Below are positions 9,534-18,263 of a stretch of DNA of 60,927 nt, in pieces (position 1 is the stretch's first letter; each line of letters opens with the position of its first letter). The notes beneath the pieces are model-generated. The model was given only the letters and a program-made list of their open reading frames with translations. It was not told where the DNA came from and made no database searches. Source of the stretch: Sphingomonas sp. TDK1 (GTDB lineage Bacteria > Pseudomonadota > Alphaproteobacteria > Sphingomonadales > Sphingomonadaceae); assembly GCF_001650735.1 (NCBI RefSeq), contig NZ_LXVY01000022.1, forward strand, positions 1-60,927, given 5' to 3'. The translations under genes were made by a program, and so were the position numbers.

Positions 9534-9656
9534 GGTTGCGCTGAGGGCAGAAACCTAAAAGCGTTCCTGCCCCGCCACATGGAGGATATGGTTGGCCGCC
9601 GGAGCCAAGCCCACCATCCCCGCGTTCCATCCTCGCACCCCTATCGCGAGGTACGC

Positions 9657-11429
9657 TTGACCACTCCCCAGATTCTGTCGCTCGTCGTGCTCGCGGGCAT
9701 GATGCTGCTCTTCGTGTGGGGAAAGCTGCGCTACGATATAGTGGCGGTGCTGGCGCTGCTCGCCGCGTTGGCAGTGGGGGTGGTGAAGCCCAAGGAGGCA
9801 TTCACCGGCTTTTCGGACGATATCGTCATCATCGTTGCCTCGGCGCTGGTGCTCTCCGCCGCCGTGCAGCGCTCGGGCGTGATCGAGCGGGCGATGCTGC
9901 TCCTCCAGCGGCGGGTGACGCGGGTGCGTTCGCAACTGCTGCTGCTGAGCGCCAGCGTCGGCTTCGCCTCGGCGCTGGTCAAGAATATCGGCGCGCTGGC
10001 GATGATGATGCCGGTTGCCTTCCAGATGGCCAAGCGCTCCAAGGCCTCGCCCGCCACCTTCCTGATGCCGATGTCGTTCGCCTCGCTGCTCGGCGGGCTG
10101 ATCACACTGATCGGCACCTCGCCCAACATCATCGTCAGCCGCGTGCGCGAGGAGATGATGGGCAAGCCCTTCGGCATGTTCGACTATGCGCCGGTGGGAC
10201 TGGGGCTTACGCTGGTCGGCCTGGTCTTCCTGCGCTTCGCCTATCGCTTGATCCCCCGCGGCCGCCGCGCCGCGCCGACGCTGGGCGAGGCGATGGACAT
10301 CGAGGATTACGTCACCGAAGCCGCCATACCCGAGGGCTCGGCGGCGGTGGGTGAGACGGTCGCCGAATTTCGCGAGCGGCACGATCATGCCGTGGCGGTC
10401 ACCACCATCCTGCGCGGCGGCATCCGCAGCATGCCCTTTCCGGACAACCGGCTCTGCGCCGACGACGTGCTGATCCTCACCGGCGCGCCGGACGAGCTGG
10501 AGCGCGTGATCGCCACCGATGCGCTGGTGCTGGAAGGACAGGATCGTGCCCGGCCCGACGGCAGCACCGGCGAGGTCGGGGTGGTCGAGGCGGTGATCGG
10601 CACCGATTCCAGCCTGATCGGTCGCACCGCCGGACGGCTGGGGCTGCACGAGCGGTTCGGCGTCAATCTGATCGCCGTGTCGCGCCAGGGCGAGCGGCTG
10701 TCCGCCCGGCTCGGCGACATCGAGCTGCGCGCGGGCGACGTGATCGTGCTGCAGGGGCCGCTCGACCTGCTGTTCGAGCGGCTGGGCGAACTCGGCTGCC
10801 TGCCGCTCGCCCAGCGCGAGCTGCGGCTTGGCAGCGCGCGCAAGGGGCTGTTGCCGCTCGCGATCTTGGGCGTGGCGATGGCGGCGACGGCAACTGGCTA
10901 TGTTCCGGTGGCGGTCGCGTTCTTCGCGGCGGCGGGTCTGACCATCCTGCTCGGCGCGCTGCCGGTGCGCGAGGCGTACGCGCATATCGAATGGCCGATC
11001 CTGGTGATGCTCGGCGCGCTGATCCCGGTCAGCGATTCGCTCCGCACCACCGGCGCCAGCAAGGTAATCGGCGACAATCTCGGCCATATCGCCGCGACCC
11101 TGCCGCCCTGGGGTGCGGTCGCGATGATCCTGGCGGCCGCGATGGCGGTGACGCCGTTCCTCAACAACGCCGCGACGGTGCTGGTGATGGCGCCGATCGC
11201 CGCCACCTTCGCGGGCGAGCTCGGCTATCGGCCCGAGGCATTCCTGATGGCGACCGCCGTGGGCGCGGGCTGCGACTTCCTCACGCCGATCGGCCACCAG
11301 TGCAACACGTTGGTGATGGGGCCGGGCGGCTACAGGTTCGGCGATTATGCGCGGCTGGGTGCGCCCCTGTCGCTGCTCGTCTTGATCGTCGGTACGCTAC
11401 TGATCATGGCCGTCTGGCCGGTGCATTGA
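9657..11429 (+). CDS. SLC13/DASS-type permease with central TrkA-C domains
   Basis: A roughly 590-residue inner-membrane transporter of the divalent-anion/sodium symporter superfamily. N-terminal helices (LSLVVLAGMMLLFVWGKLRY onward) include the hairpin-loop motif TLIGTSPNIIVSR. A cytosolic middle region of about 200 residues carries two TrkA-C-like (RCK_C) segments, each with the pattern LRAGDVIVLQGP or LCADDVLILTGAP. C-terminal helices include the second loop FLNNAATVLVMAP and DFLTPIGHQCN. Possible substrates are dicarboxylates, sulfate or citrate; the sequence does not decide. The start is uncertain: TTG at 9657 follows a GAGGT, while an ATG at 9579 would add 26 residues unlike the family. 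Confidence 0.85.
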   Translation: MTTPQILSLVVLAGMMLLFVWGKLRYDIVAVLALLAALAVGVVKPKEAFTGFSDDIVIIVASALVLSAAVQRSGVIERAMLLLQRRVTRVRSQLLLLSASVGFASALVKNIGALAMMMPVAFQMAKRSKASPATFLMPMSFASLLGGLITLIGTSPNIIVSRVREEMMGKPFGMFDYAPVGLGLTLVGLVFLRFAYRLIPRGRRAAPTLGEAMDIEDYVTEAAIPEGSAAVGETVAEFRERHDHAVAVTTILRGGIRSMPFPDNRLCADDVLILTGAPDELERVIATDALVLEGQDRARPDGSTGEVGVVEAVIGTDSSLIGRTAGRLGLHERFGVNLIAVSRQGERLSARLGDIELRAGDVIVLQGPLDLLFERLGELGCLPLAQRELRLGSARKGLLPLAILGVAMAATATGYVPVAVAFFAAAGLTILLGALPVREAYAHIEWPILVMLGALIPVSDSLRTTGASKVIGDNLGHIAATLPPWGAVAMILAAAMAVTPFLNNAATVLVMAPIAATFAGELGYRPEAFLMATAVGAGCDFLTPIGHQCNTLVMGPGGYRFGDYARLGAPLSLLVLIVGTLLIMAVWPVH

Positions 11430-11440
11430 GGATATAAGGA

Positions 11441-12424
11441 ATGGCGATGGAGCAGATGATTCGGTTCGAGCAGATCGGTGGCCCCGAGGTGCTGCAATGG
11501 GTCGAGGTCGACCTGCCCGAGCCCGGCCCCGGCGAGGTGCGCCTGCGGACGCAAGCCGCGGGGCTCAACTTCATCGATGTGTACCACCGCACCGGCGTCT
11601 ATCCGGCGCAGATGCCCTCGGGCATCGGCGTGGAGGGCGCGGGCGTGATCGAGGCGGTGGGCGAGGGCGTTACCGGCTTCGCGGTCGACGACCGCGCGGC
11701 GACCTTCGGGCCGGCGCTCGGGTCCTACGCCACGGCGCGCAACCTGAAGGCCGAGACGCTGTTCAAACTGCCCGAGCAGATCAGCAGCGAGACCGCGGCG
11801 GCGGTGCTGCTCAAGGGCTGCACGGTGGAGTTCATGGTCGAGCGCGCCGCCAAGGTGCAGCCGGGCTGGACCGTGCTGGTCCACAGCGCGGCGGGCGGCG
11901 TCGGCCAGATCGCGGTCGGCTGGCTCAAGGGCATCGGCGCGACGGTGATCGGCACGGTCGGCCACGAGGCCAAGGTGGAGAAGGCCAAGGCGGTCGGCTG
12001 CGACCATGTGCTGCTCTCGCGCGGGCAGGAGGATGTCGCGGCGCGGGTGCGCGAGATCACCGGCGGCGCAGGCGTTCCGGTGGTTTTCGACGGAATCGGC
12101 AAGGCTACCTGGGAAGCGTCGCTCGGGTCTGCGGCACGGCGCGGGCTGATCCTCAGCTATGGCAATGCCAGCGGTTCCGTAGAGGGCGTGAAGCTTGCCA
12201 CGCTCAACCAGCATGGTTCGCTGTTCGTTACCCGACCCAAGCTGTTCGATTATTACGTCACGCCGGAGGAGCGGCGGGCCGGCGCGGCGCGCCTGTTCGA
12301 GATGCTGGGGAAGGGCGCGGTGAAGCCGGAGATCGGCCAGCGCTTCGCCCTGCGGGATGCCGCGGAAGCGCACCGCGCCATCGAGGGTGGACAGACGACC
12401 GGATCGACGATCCTGCTTCCTTGA
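11441..12424 (+). CDS. quinone oxidoreductase (NADPH-dependent, zinc-free MDR)
   Basis: A 327-residue cytosolic medium-chain reductase of the Qor type, which reduces quinones with NADPH by one-electron transfer. Seen are the GroES-like N-terminal half with AAGLNFIDVYHRTGVYP, the substrate region GVEGAGVIEAVGEGV, and the Rossmann nucleotide site VLVHSAAGGVGQIAVGWLK. The structural-zinc cysteine cluster of alcohol dehydrogenases is absent, as expected for Qor. It follows the SLC13 gene by about 10 bases and may be co-transcribed with it. Confidence 0.9.
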   Translation: MAMEQMIRFEQIGGPEVLQWVEVDLPEPGPGEVRLRTQAAGLNFIDVYHRTGVYPAQMPSGIGVEGAGVIEAVGEGVTGFAVDDRAATFGPALGSYATARNLKAETLFKLPEQISSETAAAVLLKGCTVEFMVERAAKVQPGWTVLVHSAAGGVGQIAVGWLKGIGATVIGTVGHEAKVEKAKAVGCDHVLLSRGQEDVAARVREITGGAGVPVVFDGIGKATWEASLGSAARRGLILSYGNASGSVEGVKLATLNQHGSLFVTRPKLFDYYVTPEERRAGAARLFEMLGKGAVKPEIGQRFALRDAAEAHRAIEGGQTTGSTILLP

Positions 12425-12448
12425 GGAGGCTTAGCGTCCGCGGCTCGC

Positions 12449-12474
12449 ACACCCCTTCCGCTTGCGGGAGGGGT
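12449..12474. terminator. bidirectional hairpin between convergent genes
   Basis: The sequence CACCCCTTCCGC TT GCGGGAGGGGTG is a near-perfect stem of 12 base pairs with a two-base loop. It lies between the 3' ends of the quinone oxidoreductase and lipoprotein genes. No U-tract follows on either strand, so it is either a weak terminator or a solo arm of the dispersed GC-rich repeat seen elsewhere in the window. Confidence 0.5.
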
Positions 12475-12489
12475 GCTTGGTGGTCGAGG

Positions 12490-12882
12490 CTACTTCCGCT
12501 TGCTCAGCGCCGCGACGCAGCTCGCCTGGTCGAGCGGACTGCCGTTGCGCTGACGCGCGTCCACCCAGGTGACGGTTGCCGCGCCATTCCCGTGTTCCGG
12601 CGGATACAGATAGGCGTCGAGCACGCAGATAGGCCCTACGAATTGGAGCTTGCGGCCCTTGCCTTCGGTCACGTCGAGCCGCGGCTGGCCGAAGCGGGTG
12701 AGCAATTGCGTGGCATTAAGGCCGCGGATCGGTGCGAGGTTCGCCGGCTGCTCCGGCACCGGTACCCGCCCGGGTACCGGCAGCGGCCCCGCCGGGCGTG
12801 CATCGGGAACTGTCCCGGAACAGGCGGCGAGCAATAGCGCCAGCAGCGGCCCCGATGGCTTGGCAAGACGGACAGCGTTCAA
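12490..12882 (-). CDS. small lipoprotein of unknown function
   Basis: With a TTG start behind AAGGGA the product has 130 residues. Its N-terminus LAKPSGPLLALLLAAC is a lipoprotein signal with lipobox LAAC. A Pro/Arg-rich linker (residues about 25-55) precedes a compact C-terminal domain with LNATQLLTRFGQPRLDVTEG, VGPICVLDAYLYP and a final CVAAL. The pattern LL..FG.P....EG....W.Y...C.LD.FLYP resembles the short SmpA/OmlA-like lipoproteins of sphingomonads that sense or bind at the envelope. The upstream ATG at 12951 would run into the start of the divergent kinase gene and lacks a signal sequence. Function is unknown. Confidence 0.75.
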   Translation of the reverse strand: MNAVRLAKPSGPLLALLLAACSGTVPDARPAGPLPVPGRVPVPEQPANLAPIRGLNATQLLTRFGQPRLDVTEGKGRKLQFVGPICVLDAYLYPPEHGNGAATVTWVDARQRNGSPLDQASCVAALSKRK

Positions 12883-12953
12883 ACGGGTTTCCCTTGGTTG
12901 CACTCTTTGCGGCCTCTCTCTACGGCGACGCCAATTCAATTGGAGCCCCAAAC

Positions 12954-13952
12954 TTGACCAACCCCAGCTACGACGTGGTCGCGATCGGCAATGCCATCGT
13001 CGACATTCTCGCCCAGGCCGACGACGCCTTCATCGAATCGATCGGCGTACCGAAGGGCTCGATGCAGCTGATGTTCTCGCCCGAAGAGGCGGATGCGCTC
13101 TACGCCAAGATGGGCCCGGGCCGCGAGGTCTCCGGGGGCTCGGCGGCGAACACTGTCGCGGGCATCGCGGCGCTCGGCGGCAAAGCCGCGTTCATCGGCC
13201 AGGTGGCCGACGACCAGATCGGTGCGGTGTTCGCGCATGACATCCGCGCGGCCGGCGTGCATTTCGATACGGCGGTACGCGCCGGTCAGCCGACCTCCGC
13301 GCGCTGCCTGATCTTCGTGACGCCGGACGGCCAGCGTACGATGAACACCTTCCTCGGTGCCTCGCAGTTCCTGCCGGCAGCCGCGCTCGACGAGCAGCTG
13401 ATCGCCAATGGCGCGATCCTGTACCTCGAAGGCTATCTGTGGGATCCGGAAGAGCCCCGCGCCGCGATGCGCAAGGCGATCGAGATCGCCCGTGCCGCCG
13501 GTCGCAAGGTGGCCTTCACCCTCTCCGACGTGTTCTGCATCTCGCGCCACGGCGACGATTTCCGCAAGCTGATCGAGGACGGGCTGATCGACATCCTGTT
13601 CGCCAACGAGGCAGAGCTGCTCGCTTTGTGCGCGCATGAGGATTTCGAAGCGGCGGTGCAGCACATCCATGGCAAGGTGCCGCTACTCGTCGTCACGCGT
13701 AGCGAGAAGGGGGCGATGGCCCTCCAGGGCGACGAGCGGATCGAAGTTCCCGCCGAACCGATCAGCGCGCTGGTCGACACCACGGGCGCGGGCGACATGT
13801 TCGCCGCCGGCTTCCTGCACGGCCAGGCGCAGGGCAAGGGGCTGAAGGAATCGCTCCAGCTCGGTGCGATCTGCGCGGCGGAGATCATCCAGCATTATGG
13901 TGCCCGCGCCGAGAAGGACCTGAAGGCGCTCGCCGCTGCCAAGATCGGCTGA
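12954..13952 (+). CDS. PfkB-family sugar/nucleoside kinase, probable adenosine kinase
   Basis: A 332-residue ribokinase-fold kinase. The N-terminus YDVVAIGNAIVDILAQADD and the paired glycines in EVSGGSAANTVAGIAALGG are the PfkB signature 1 region; TTGAGDMFAAGFLHGQAQG is signature 2 and contains the catalytic aspartate. Proteins of this length with this spacing are annotated as adenosine kinase in sphingomonads, which salvage adenosine to AMP. The TTG start with TTGGAG eight bases upstream fits the family N-terminus; ATG codons further upstream run through the divergent lipoprotein gene. A strong terminator follows. Confidence 0.85.
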   Translation: MTNPSYDVVAIGNAIVDILAQADDAFIESIGVPKGSMQLMFSPEEADALYAKMGPGREVSGGSAANTVAGIAALGGKAAFIGQVADDQIGAVFAHDIRAAGVHFDTAVRAGQPTSARCLIFVTPDGQRTMNTFLGASQFLPAAALDEQLIANGAILYLEGYLWDPEEPRAAMRKAIEIARAAGRKVAFTLSDVFCISRHGDDFRKLIEDGLIDILFANEAELLALCAHEDFEAAVQHIHGKVPLLVVTRSEKGAMALQGDERIEVPAEPISALVDTTGAGDMFAAGFLHGQAQGKGLKESLQLGAICAAEIIQHYGARAEKDLKALAAAKIG

Positions 13953-13974
13953 TCGCCACAGCGACCCAAAGCAG

Positions 13975-14012
13975 AAGGGCCGGAGGATCGCTCCTCCGGC
14001 CCTTTCTTTTTG
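13975..14012 (+). terminator. rho-independent terminator after the adenosine kinase gene
   Basis: The stem GGGCCGGAGGA / TCCTCCGGCCC with a short CGC-type loop is followed at once by TTTCTTTTT. This is a textbook intrinsic terminator on the plus strand and lies 20 bases past the kinase stop codon. The permease gene ends from the other side a few bases later. Confidence 0.9.
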
Positions 14013-14029
14013 TGCCGCTGATCCGAAGA

Positions 14030-15583
14030 TCAGGCGTCCTTGTAGCCCGGCGTGTGGGCGTCGCCGATCGGCGGCACCGGCTGGGGCGGGGCGTCCGCAT
14101 CGGCTTCCGGCACGTCGACCAGCCCGCGACCGACATGGCTGCGCGAACGGCTATAGGCGTAATAGACCACCAGGCCGACCGCCGCCCATCCGAAGAACAG
14201 CGCGATCGTCGGGCCCGAGAGACTGACGAAAAGGTAGAGACAGCCCGCGATTGCGATCGGCGCGGTCACCATGATCGCCGGGGTGCGGAACGGGCGGTGG
14301 CGGCTCGGATCGGTCCTGCGCAGCACCAGCACCGCGATCGACACCGCCGCGAAGGCGAACAGCGTGCCCGAGTTCGACACGTCGGCCAGCAGGCCCACCG
14401 GGAAGAACGCCGCAAACAGCGACACGAAGACGCCGGTCAGGATGGTGATGACGTGCGGGGTGTGGAATTTCGGGTGCACGCGCGAGAAGAACTCGGGCAG
14501 CAGGCCGTCGCGGCTCATCACGAAGAAGATGCGGGTCTGGCCGAACATCATCATCAGGATGACCGAGGGCAGGGCGATGATCGCCGCGGCACCTACCAGC
14601 CAGCCGAGGAACGGATGGCCGATCGAGCGCAGCGTCCATGCCAGCGCTTCCTTCGAGCAGACCACCGCCTGTTCGGTGAGCGCCGAGCATGCCTGCGACA
14701 GCGCGGGCGTGCCGGGCGAGAGCACTTCGCCGGCCGGACCATGCACCGGTTGCGCGCCGACGGTGCCGATCACGCCGGCAGCGACGAGCATGTAGAAAAT
14801 GGTGCAGATCGCGAGGCTGCCGATCAGGCCGATCGGCATGTTGCGCTGCGGGTTTTTGGTTTCTTCGGCGGCGGTCGAGACCGCATCGAAGCCGACATAG
14901 GCGAAGAAGATCGAGGCGGCGGCGCCCGAGATGCCGGCGAAGCCGAGCGGGGCGAACGGTGTGAACTGTCCGGTCTTCAGCACCGGCAGGGTGACGACCA
15001 CGAACATTGCCAGCGCGAGGATCTTGATGCCGACCAGCACCGCGTTGACCGAGGCGCTTTCCTTGGTGCCCTTGACCAGCAGCGCGGTGACGATCGCTGC
15101 GACGGCCATCGCGGGCAGGTTGATCATGCCGCCGTCGAACGGCCCGCGGATCAGCTGCAGCGGCACTTCGATGCCGAAATTATGCTGGATGAAGCCCATC
15201 ATATAGCCGGACCAGCCGACCGATACGGCGCCGGCCGCAATGGCATATTCGAGGATCAGCGCCCAGCCGACCATCCAGGCGACCAGCTCGCCCATCACGG
15301 CGTAGCTGTAGGTATAGGCAGAGCCCGAGACCGGCACCATCGCTGCCATCTCGGCATAACAGAGCGCCGCAACCGCGCAGACGAAGCCGGCGATAACGAA
15401 CGAGATCATCATGCCCGGTCCAGCCTTCTGCGCCGCCTCCGCGGTAAGCACGAAGATGCCGGTGCCGATCACCGCGCCGATGCCGAGCATGGTCAGCTGG
15501 AAGGCGCCCAGCGAGCGGTGGAGCGATTTCTTTTCGGCTGTAGCTAGAATGGCATCGAGAGGCTTTACGCGCCCGAATATCAT
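14030..15583 (-). CDS. APC-family amino-acid permease (cationic amino-acid transporter type)
   Basis: A 517-residue inner-membrane permease with about twelve hydrophobic segments. It starts MIFGRVKPLDAIL, and the first helix carries the APC signature LGIGAVIGTGIFVLTA. Other markers are GFVCAVAALCYAEMAAMVPVS after helix 2, the FFAYVGFDAVSTAAEETKNP segment in the middle, and a late helix QTRIFFVMSRDGLLP. This spacing matches the CAT/YfnA branch that carries arginine, lysine or other amino acids. An open frame continues about 110 codons upstream, but that part covers the HIT gene region in another frame and is not related to permeases, so the ATG at 15583 is preferred. Confidence 0.9.
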   Translation of the reverse strand: MIFGRVKPLDAILATAEKKSLHRSLGAFQLTMLGIGAVIGTGIFVLTAEAAQKAGPGMMISFVIAGFVCAVAALCYAEMAAMVPVSGSAYTYSYAVMGELVAWMVGWALILEYAIAAGAVSVGWSGYMMGFIQHNFGIEVPLQLIRGPFDGGMINLPAMAVAAIVTALLVKGTKESASVNAVLVGIKILALAMFVVVTLPVLKTGQFTPFAPLGFAGISGAAASIFFAYVGFDAVSTAAEETKNPQRNMPIGLIGSLAICTIFYMLVAAGVIGTVGAQPVHGPAGEVLSPGTPALSQACSALTEQAVVCSKEALAWTLRSIGHPFLGWLVGAAAIIALPSVILMMMFGQTRIFFVMSRDGLLPEFFSRVHPKFHTPHVITILTGVFVSLFAAFFPVGLLADVSNSGTLFAFAAVSIAVLVLRRTDPSRHRPFRTPAIMVTAPIAIAGCLYLFVSLSGPTIALFFGWAAVGLVVYYAYSRSRSHVGRGLVDVPEADADAPPQPVPPIGDAHTPGYKDA

Positions 15584-15713
15584 TGCTTGATCCCCATATG
15601 CGGCGAGCGTTGCGCCGCCCCCAAATTGGTAAAGGCGCGAGCCTAGTCGCAAACGCGCCTCGCGCAATCCCTTACGGCGTGCCGACGTGAAACAATGTTG
15701 CGTCCCGGCGCAA

Positions 15714-16091
15714 TTACCGCGCGAGCATGGGCCCGAGCGGGCGGCCTGCGAAGATATGGACGTGCAGGTGCGGCACTTCCTGGCCGGCATGGACTCCGGT
15801 GTTGGCGAGCAGCCGGTAGCCGGGCTCGACGAACCCGGCGTCGCGCGCGACCTTGCCCACGGCGCGGATGAAGCCGGCGATCTCGGCGTCGGACGCGCGC
15901 GCCGAGAAATCGTCCCAGCTGACATAGGCGCCCTTGGGGATCACCAGGATATGGTGCGGCGCCTGGGGCGCGATGTCGTGGAAGGCGAGGGCGTGGTCGT
16001 CCTCATAGACCGTCTTCGCCGGAATCTCGCCGCGCAGGATCTTCGCGAAGATGTTCTGGTCGTCATAGGGCTTGGTCGGGTCGATCGGCAT
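15714..16091 (-). CDS. HIT-family purine nucleotide-binding protein (HinT-like)
   Basis: A 125-residue histidine-triad hydrolase of the Hint branch, which cleaves adenosine phosphoramidates. The catalytic triad is visible as QEVPHLHVHIFAG, and NIFAKILRGEIPAKTVYEDD is the family N-terminus. I start at the second ATG, which has GGAG at good spacing; the first lies seven codons upstream. It is next to hisE, as in many sphingomonads where HIT and hisE follow hisF. Confidence 0.93.
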   Translation of the reverse strand: MPIDPTKPYDDQNIFAKILRGEIPAKTVYEDDHALAFHDIAPQAPHHILVIPKGAYVSWDDFSARASDAEIAGFIRAVGKVARDAGFVEPGYRLLANTGVHAGQEVPHLHVHIFAGRPLGPMLAR

Positions 16092-16142
16092 TGGTGGCTC
16101 CTTCAGCGCCATCCCTTATCGCAGGGTTCGGCAGCCACCAAT

Positions 16143-16263
16143 CCTCCCCCGCCAGGGGGAGGGGGCGCCGAAGGCGACGAAGGGGGAGGGCAGCGATCAA
16201 CCAGCGTTATGCGTCCTCCCCCTCCGTCAGGCTGCGCCTGACACCTCCCCCTGCGGGGGAGGA
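16143..16263. repeat. dispersed GC-rich palindromic repeat, copy B1
   Basis: The outer arms CCTCCCCCGCCAGGGGGAGG and CCTCCCCCTGCGGGGGAGG form hairpins, and inner words GAAGGGGGAGG and CCTCCCCCTCCGTC pair with each other. The same two-hairpin plan recurs after the SspB gene. It lies between the HIT gene start and the hisE stop and would form a large cruciform or a long RNA hairpin. Confidence 0.7.
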
Positions 16264-16271
16264 TTGCGATT

Positions 16272-16589
16272 TCACGCCCCCCGCGCCGCCTTTTCGGCAA
16301 TCCCGGACACGCCCTCGCGCCGCGCCAACTCCGTGCGGACGTCGTTGAGGCTCAGCCCCATGTCGGCGAGCAGCACGAGCAGGTGGAAGAGCAGGTCTGC
16401 CGATTCCTTCACCAGCTCCTGGCGATCGTCCTGGATGGCGGCGATCACCGCTTCGGTAGCTTCCTCGCCCAGTTTCTGCGCGATCTTGGCGCGGCCGCGG
16501 GCGGTGAGCTTGGCGACGTAACTGGTCGCAGGGTCGCCCAGGCGGCGGTCGCGGATCGTCTGTTCGAGCGTGTCGAGAAGGTCGGCCAT
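16272..16589 (-). CDS. hisE: phosphoribosyl-ATP pyrophosphatase
   Basis: HisE hydrolyses phosphoribosyl-ATP to phosphoribosyl-AMP in histidine synthesis. The 105-residue helical protein shows the MazG-like metal-site pattern KLGEEATEAVIAAIQDD followed by ESADLLFHLLVLLADMG. It is a free-standing HisE without HisI. In this window it is separated from hisF by about 1.7 kb, including two small genes, a decayed hisF fragment and a secreted-protein gene, so it probably needs its own promoter. Confidence 0.95.
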   Translation of the reverse strand: MADLLDTLEQTIRDRRLGDPATSYVAKLTARGRAKIAQKLGEEATEAVIAAIQDDRQELVKESADLLFHLLVLLADMGLSLNDVRTELARREGVSGIAEKAARGA

Positions 16590-16691
16590 GGCCTCCGGCT
16601 GCGGGAGGCGTGCGGCGCTGTCAATCCTGGGGCGCGGGATTGCGGTGCTTCCCCTATAGTAGTTGCGAGCGATTCGCGGCAGCAGGACGGG

Positions 16692-17105
16692 ATGACGATG
16701 GTGCAGGAACGCGAATCGAAGACGGTGCCGGGCGGCTCGCGCCTGTCGCGACCCTTGTGGCTAGTGCTGGGCTTCGTGTTCGTCGGCCTCGGCTTCATCG
16801 GCGCGCTGCTGCCGCTGATGCCGACGACGATCTTCCTGATCCTCGCTGCCGGCTGCTTCGCCCGCTCCTCGCCGCGGCTCGAGGCATGGCTGCTCGGCCA
16901 TCCGCGATTCGGGCCGACGCTGCTGGCGTGGCGCGAACAGGGCGCGATCCCGCGCAAGGGCAAGGCAATGGCGTGTGCGGGCATGGCGCTTGGCTACGGC
17001 CTGTTCACCTGGGGCGCACGGCCGGGGCCGTGGCTGGCGGTCGGCGTGGCGGCGGCGATGCTGGGGTGCGCATGGTATGTGCTGAGCAGACCGACGGCGG
17101 TGTAG
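16692..17105 (+). CDS. DUF454 (YbaN-like) inner-membrane protein
   Basis: A 137-residue membrane protein. The start LSRPLWLVLGFVFVGLGFIG leads to the DUF454 signature LPLMPTTIFLILAAGCFARS, followed by a short cytosolic stretch (LEAWLLGHPRFGPTLLAW) and two C-terminal helices. YbaN-type proteins are widespread but their role is unknown; some lie near haem or iron genes. The start is the first of two ATGs behind AGGACGGG. It is divergent from hisE. Confidence 0.85.
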   Translation: MTMVQERESKTVPGGSRLSRPLWLVLGFVFVGLGFIGALLPLMPTTIFLILAAGCFARSSPRLEAWLLGHPRFGPTLLAWREQGAIPRKGKAMACAGMALGYGLFTWGARPGPWLAVGVAAAMLGCAWYVLSRPTAV

Positions 17106-17139
17106 CGCGACGCGACGCTTGGCGCCGGCGCTGCCGATA

Positions 17140-17403
17140 TCAGGCCGGCCTGCCTTCGGTAAGCTCGACGATTTCGAACGCGTAGGACGCCCAGCCGCGT
17201 TGCCTGGCGGCCTCGGCCAGCGCCGTGCTCTTGCCGGCGGCTTCCTTCGGCGACTTGCTGTGCCCCCAGAAGACCTCGGTCTTGCCGTTCTCCAGCACGG
17301 CCACGATCCGCCAGAAATGCGTGAACGGCGCGGCGGTGGGGCCGATCGTCTTCACCCATCCGTCGGCCATGGTAGCGGTCAGGTAGCGCTTCTTCCTCGC
17401 CAT
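17140..17403 (-). CDS. conserved hypothetical protein, 87 residues
   Basis: A small basic protein starting MARKKRYLTATMADGWVKTI. It contains HFWRIVAVLENGKTEVFWGH, predicted as beta strands, then an Ala/Lys helix and an aromatic C-terminal strand (WASYAFEIVEL). Codon use and a compact alpha/beta pattern support a real gene. I do not recognise the family. It sits between the DUF454 gene and a decayed hisF fragment. Confidence 0.65.
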   Translation of the reverse strand: MARKKRYLTATMADGWVKTIGPTAAPFTHFWRIVAVLENGKTEVFWGHSKSPKEAAGKSTALAEAARQRGWASYAFEIVELTEGRPA

Positions 17404-17483
17404 GCAGAGCCGATACCGGTCAATCTTGCAGCGGTCACGGCTTTATGCAGTGGCCGCTTGGCACGTCTGGGCATGGCGCTGTA

Positions 17484-17650
17484 GCGGATAAGCCTTGCTT
17501 ACCCCCGAACCGGAATCCCCGGCGCCAGCGTCGCCGAGGCATGGCCGTCGCGGATGCCCGCCACCCGATCGTCGAGCCCGCCGACGCCGACCGACGGCTA
17601 CCGGATTCTGGCACCCGTGCCGCAAATCGGCGAGCCGCAGGGGGAGGAAC
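17484..17650 (-). pseudogene. decayed duplicate of the hisF 3' end
   Basis: Read on the minus strand this stretch gives [21 protein letters not shown], then PGIP and a stop. Intact hisF in this window reads [20 protein letters not shown] and ends in [16 protein letters not shown]. The copy has lost the codons between HASA and TLAA, and frameshifts appear upstream of VGG. Similarity continues past the stop (GCGG-TA-GCCTTG in both), so flanking sequence was duplicated too. No complete HisF can be made from it. It lies in the same orientation as the functional gene, about 0.8 kb downstream of it. Confidence 0.8.
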
Positions 17651-17846
17651 AGGTCAAGCCGTGATCGCCGGGGCAATAGCGCAGTGTTCAATTCCCACAG
17701 CGTGCGCGTTCAGGAGGCGTATCCAGAAAACATCCGAATGGGATGTAAGTATAACCGAAATAATGATAAAATGTTTAATTGCTGTTGCCGGGTAATTGTA
17801 AAATGTTAAAATAATTCGCCGACATTTAGATATTGGGAGAAAATAA

Positions 17847-18206
17847 ATGAACATCATCAGGAGAGTATGTCTGTCAGTGGCTGTCATATTGCCGATCTCG
17901 GTGATCGGCGCGCCTGCTGCGGAAGCTCAGACATTGAACGGGAGTGCGGGTCGCGTATGTGGCGTGACCGTTAGCGGCGCAGCTGTTGGCTATAAAGGCG
18001 TCGCATTCACCAACGTAACCATCGATCTGGTTACGACGTCCGGACAATCGATACGCTTGGCGACCAATGTCGTGGTCGAGAACGGGAAGTATAGCTGGGC
18101 TGGTATCGTGCCCGGGCTCGCGGCGGTTCCTGCGGGATCTAAGATAAAGCTGACCACCAACCGCCAATATAGCACGACGATCGACGCGCCCACATGCCAG
18201 TCCTGA
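17847..18206 (+). CDS. small secreted protein of unknown function
   Basis: The 119-residue product starts MNIIRRVCLSVAVILPISVI and has a clear Sec signal peptide with a likely cleavage after AEA (APAAEA-QT). The mature domain of about 93 residues is rich in Thr, Val, Gly and Ser, with two cysteines at its ends (GRVCGVTV and APTCQS) that could form a disulfide, and alternating strands such as IDLVTTSGQSIRLATNVVVE. It looks like a small beta-sandwich exported domain. The upstream 170 bases are markedly AT-rich, unlike the surroundings, and GGGAGA precedes the ATG. No family recognised. Confidence 0.75.
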   Translation: MNIIRRVCLSVAVILPISVIGAPAAEAQTLNGSAGRVCGVTVSGAAVGYKGVAFTNVTIDLVTTSGQSIRLATNVVVENGKYSWAGIVPGLAAVPAGSKIKLTTNRQYSTTIDAPTCQS

Positions 18207-18263
18207 CGGGCTGACTCGCGTCGATGGCCTCGGAGCATGGGCCGCGCCCGGGCGCGGCTGCGG

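Noticed and set aside
9555..11297. 580-codon open frame on the minus strand opposite the SLC13 permease gene
   Set aside because: Shadow of a clear membrane transporter gene; the translation is low-complexity His/Arg/Gln-rich and resembles no family.
17443..17691. 82-codon frame over the hisF remnant as a real gene
   Set aside because: The similarity to hisF is in a different frame and interrupted; the stretch is a decayed fragment, not a gene.
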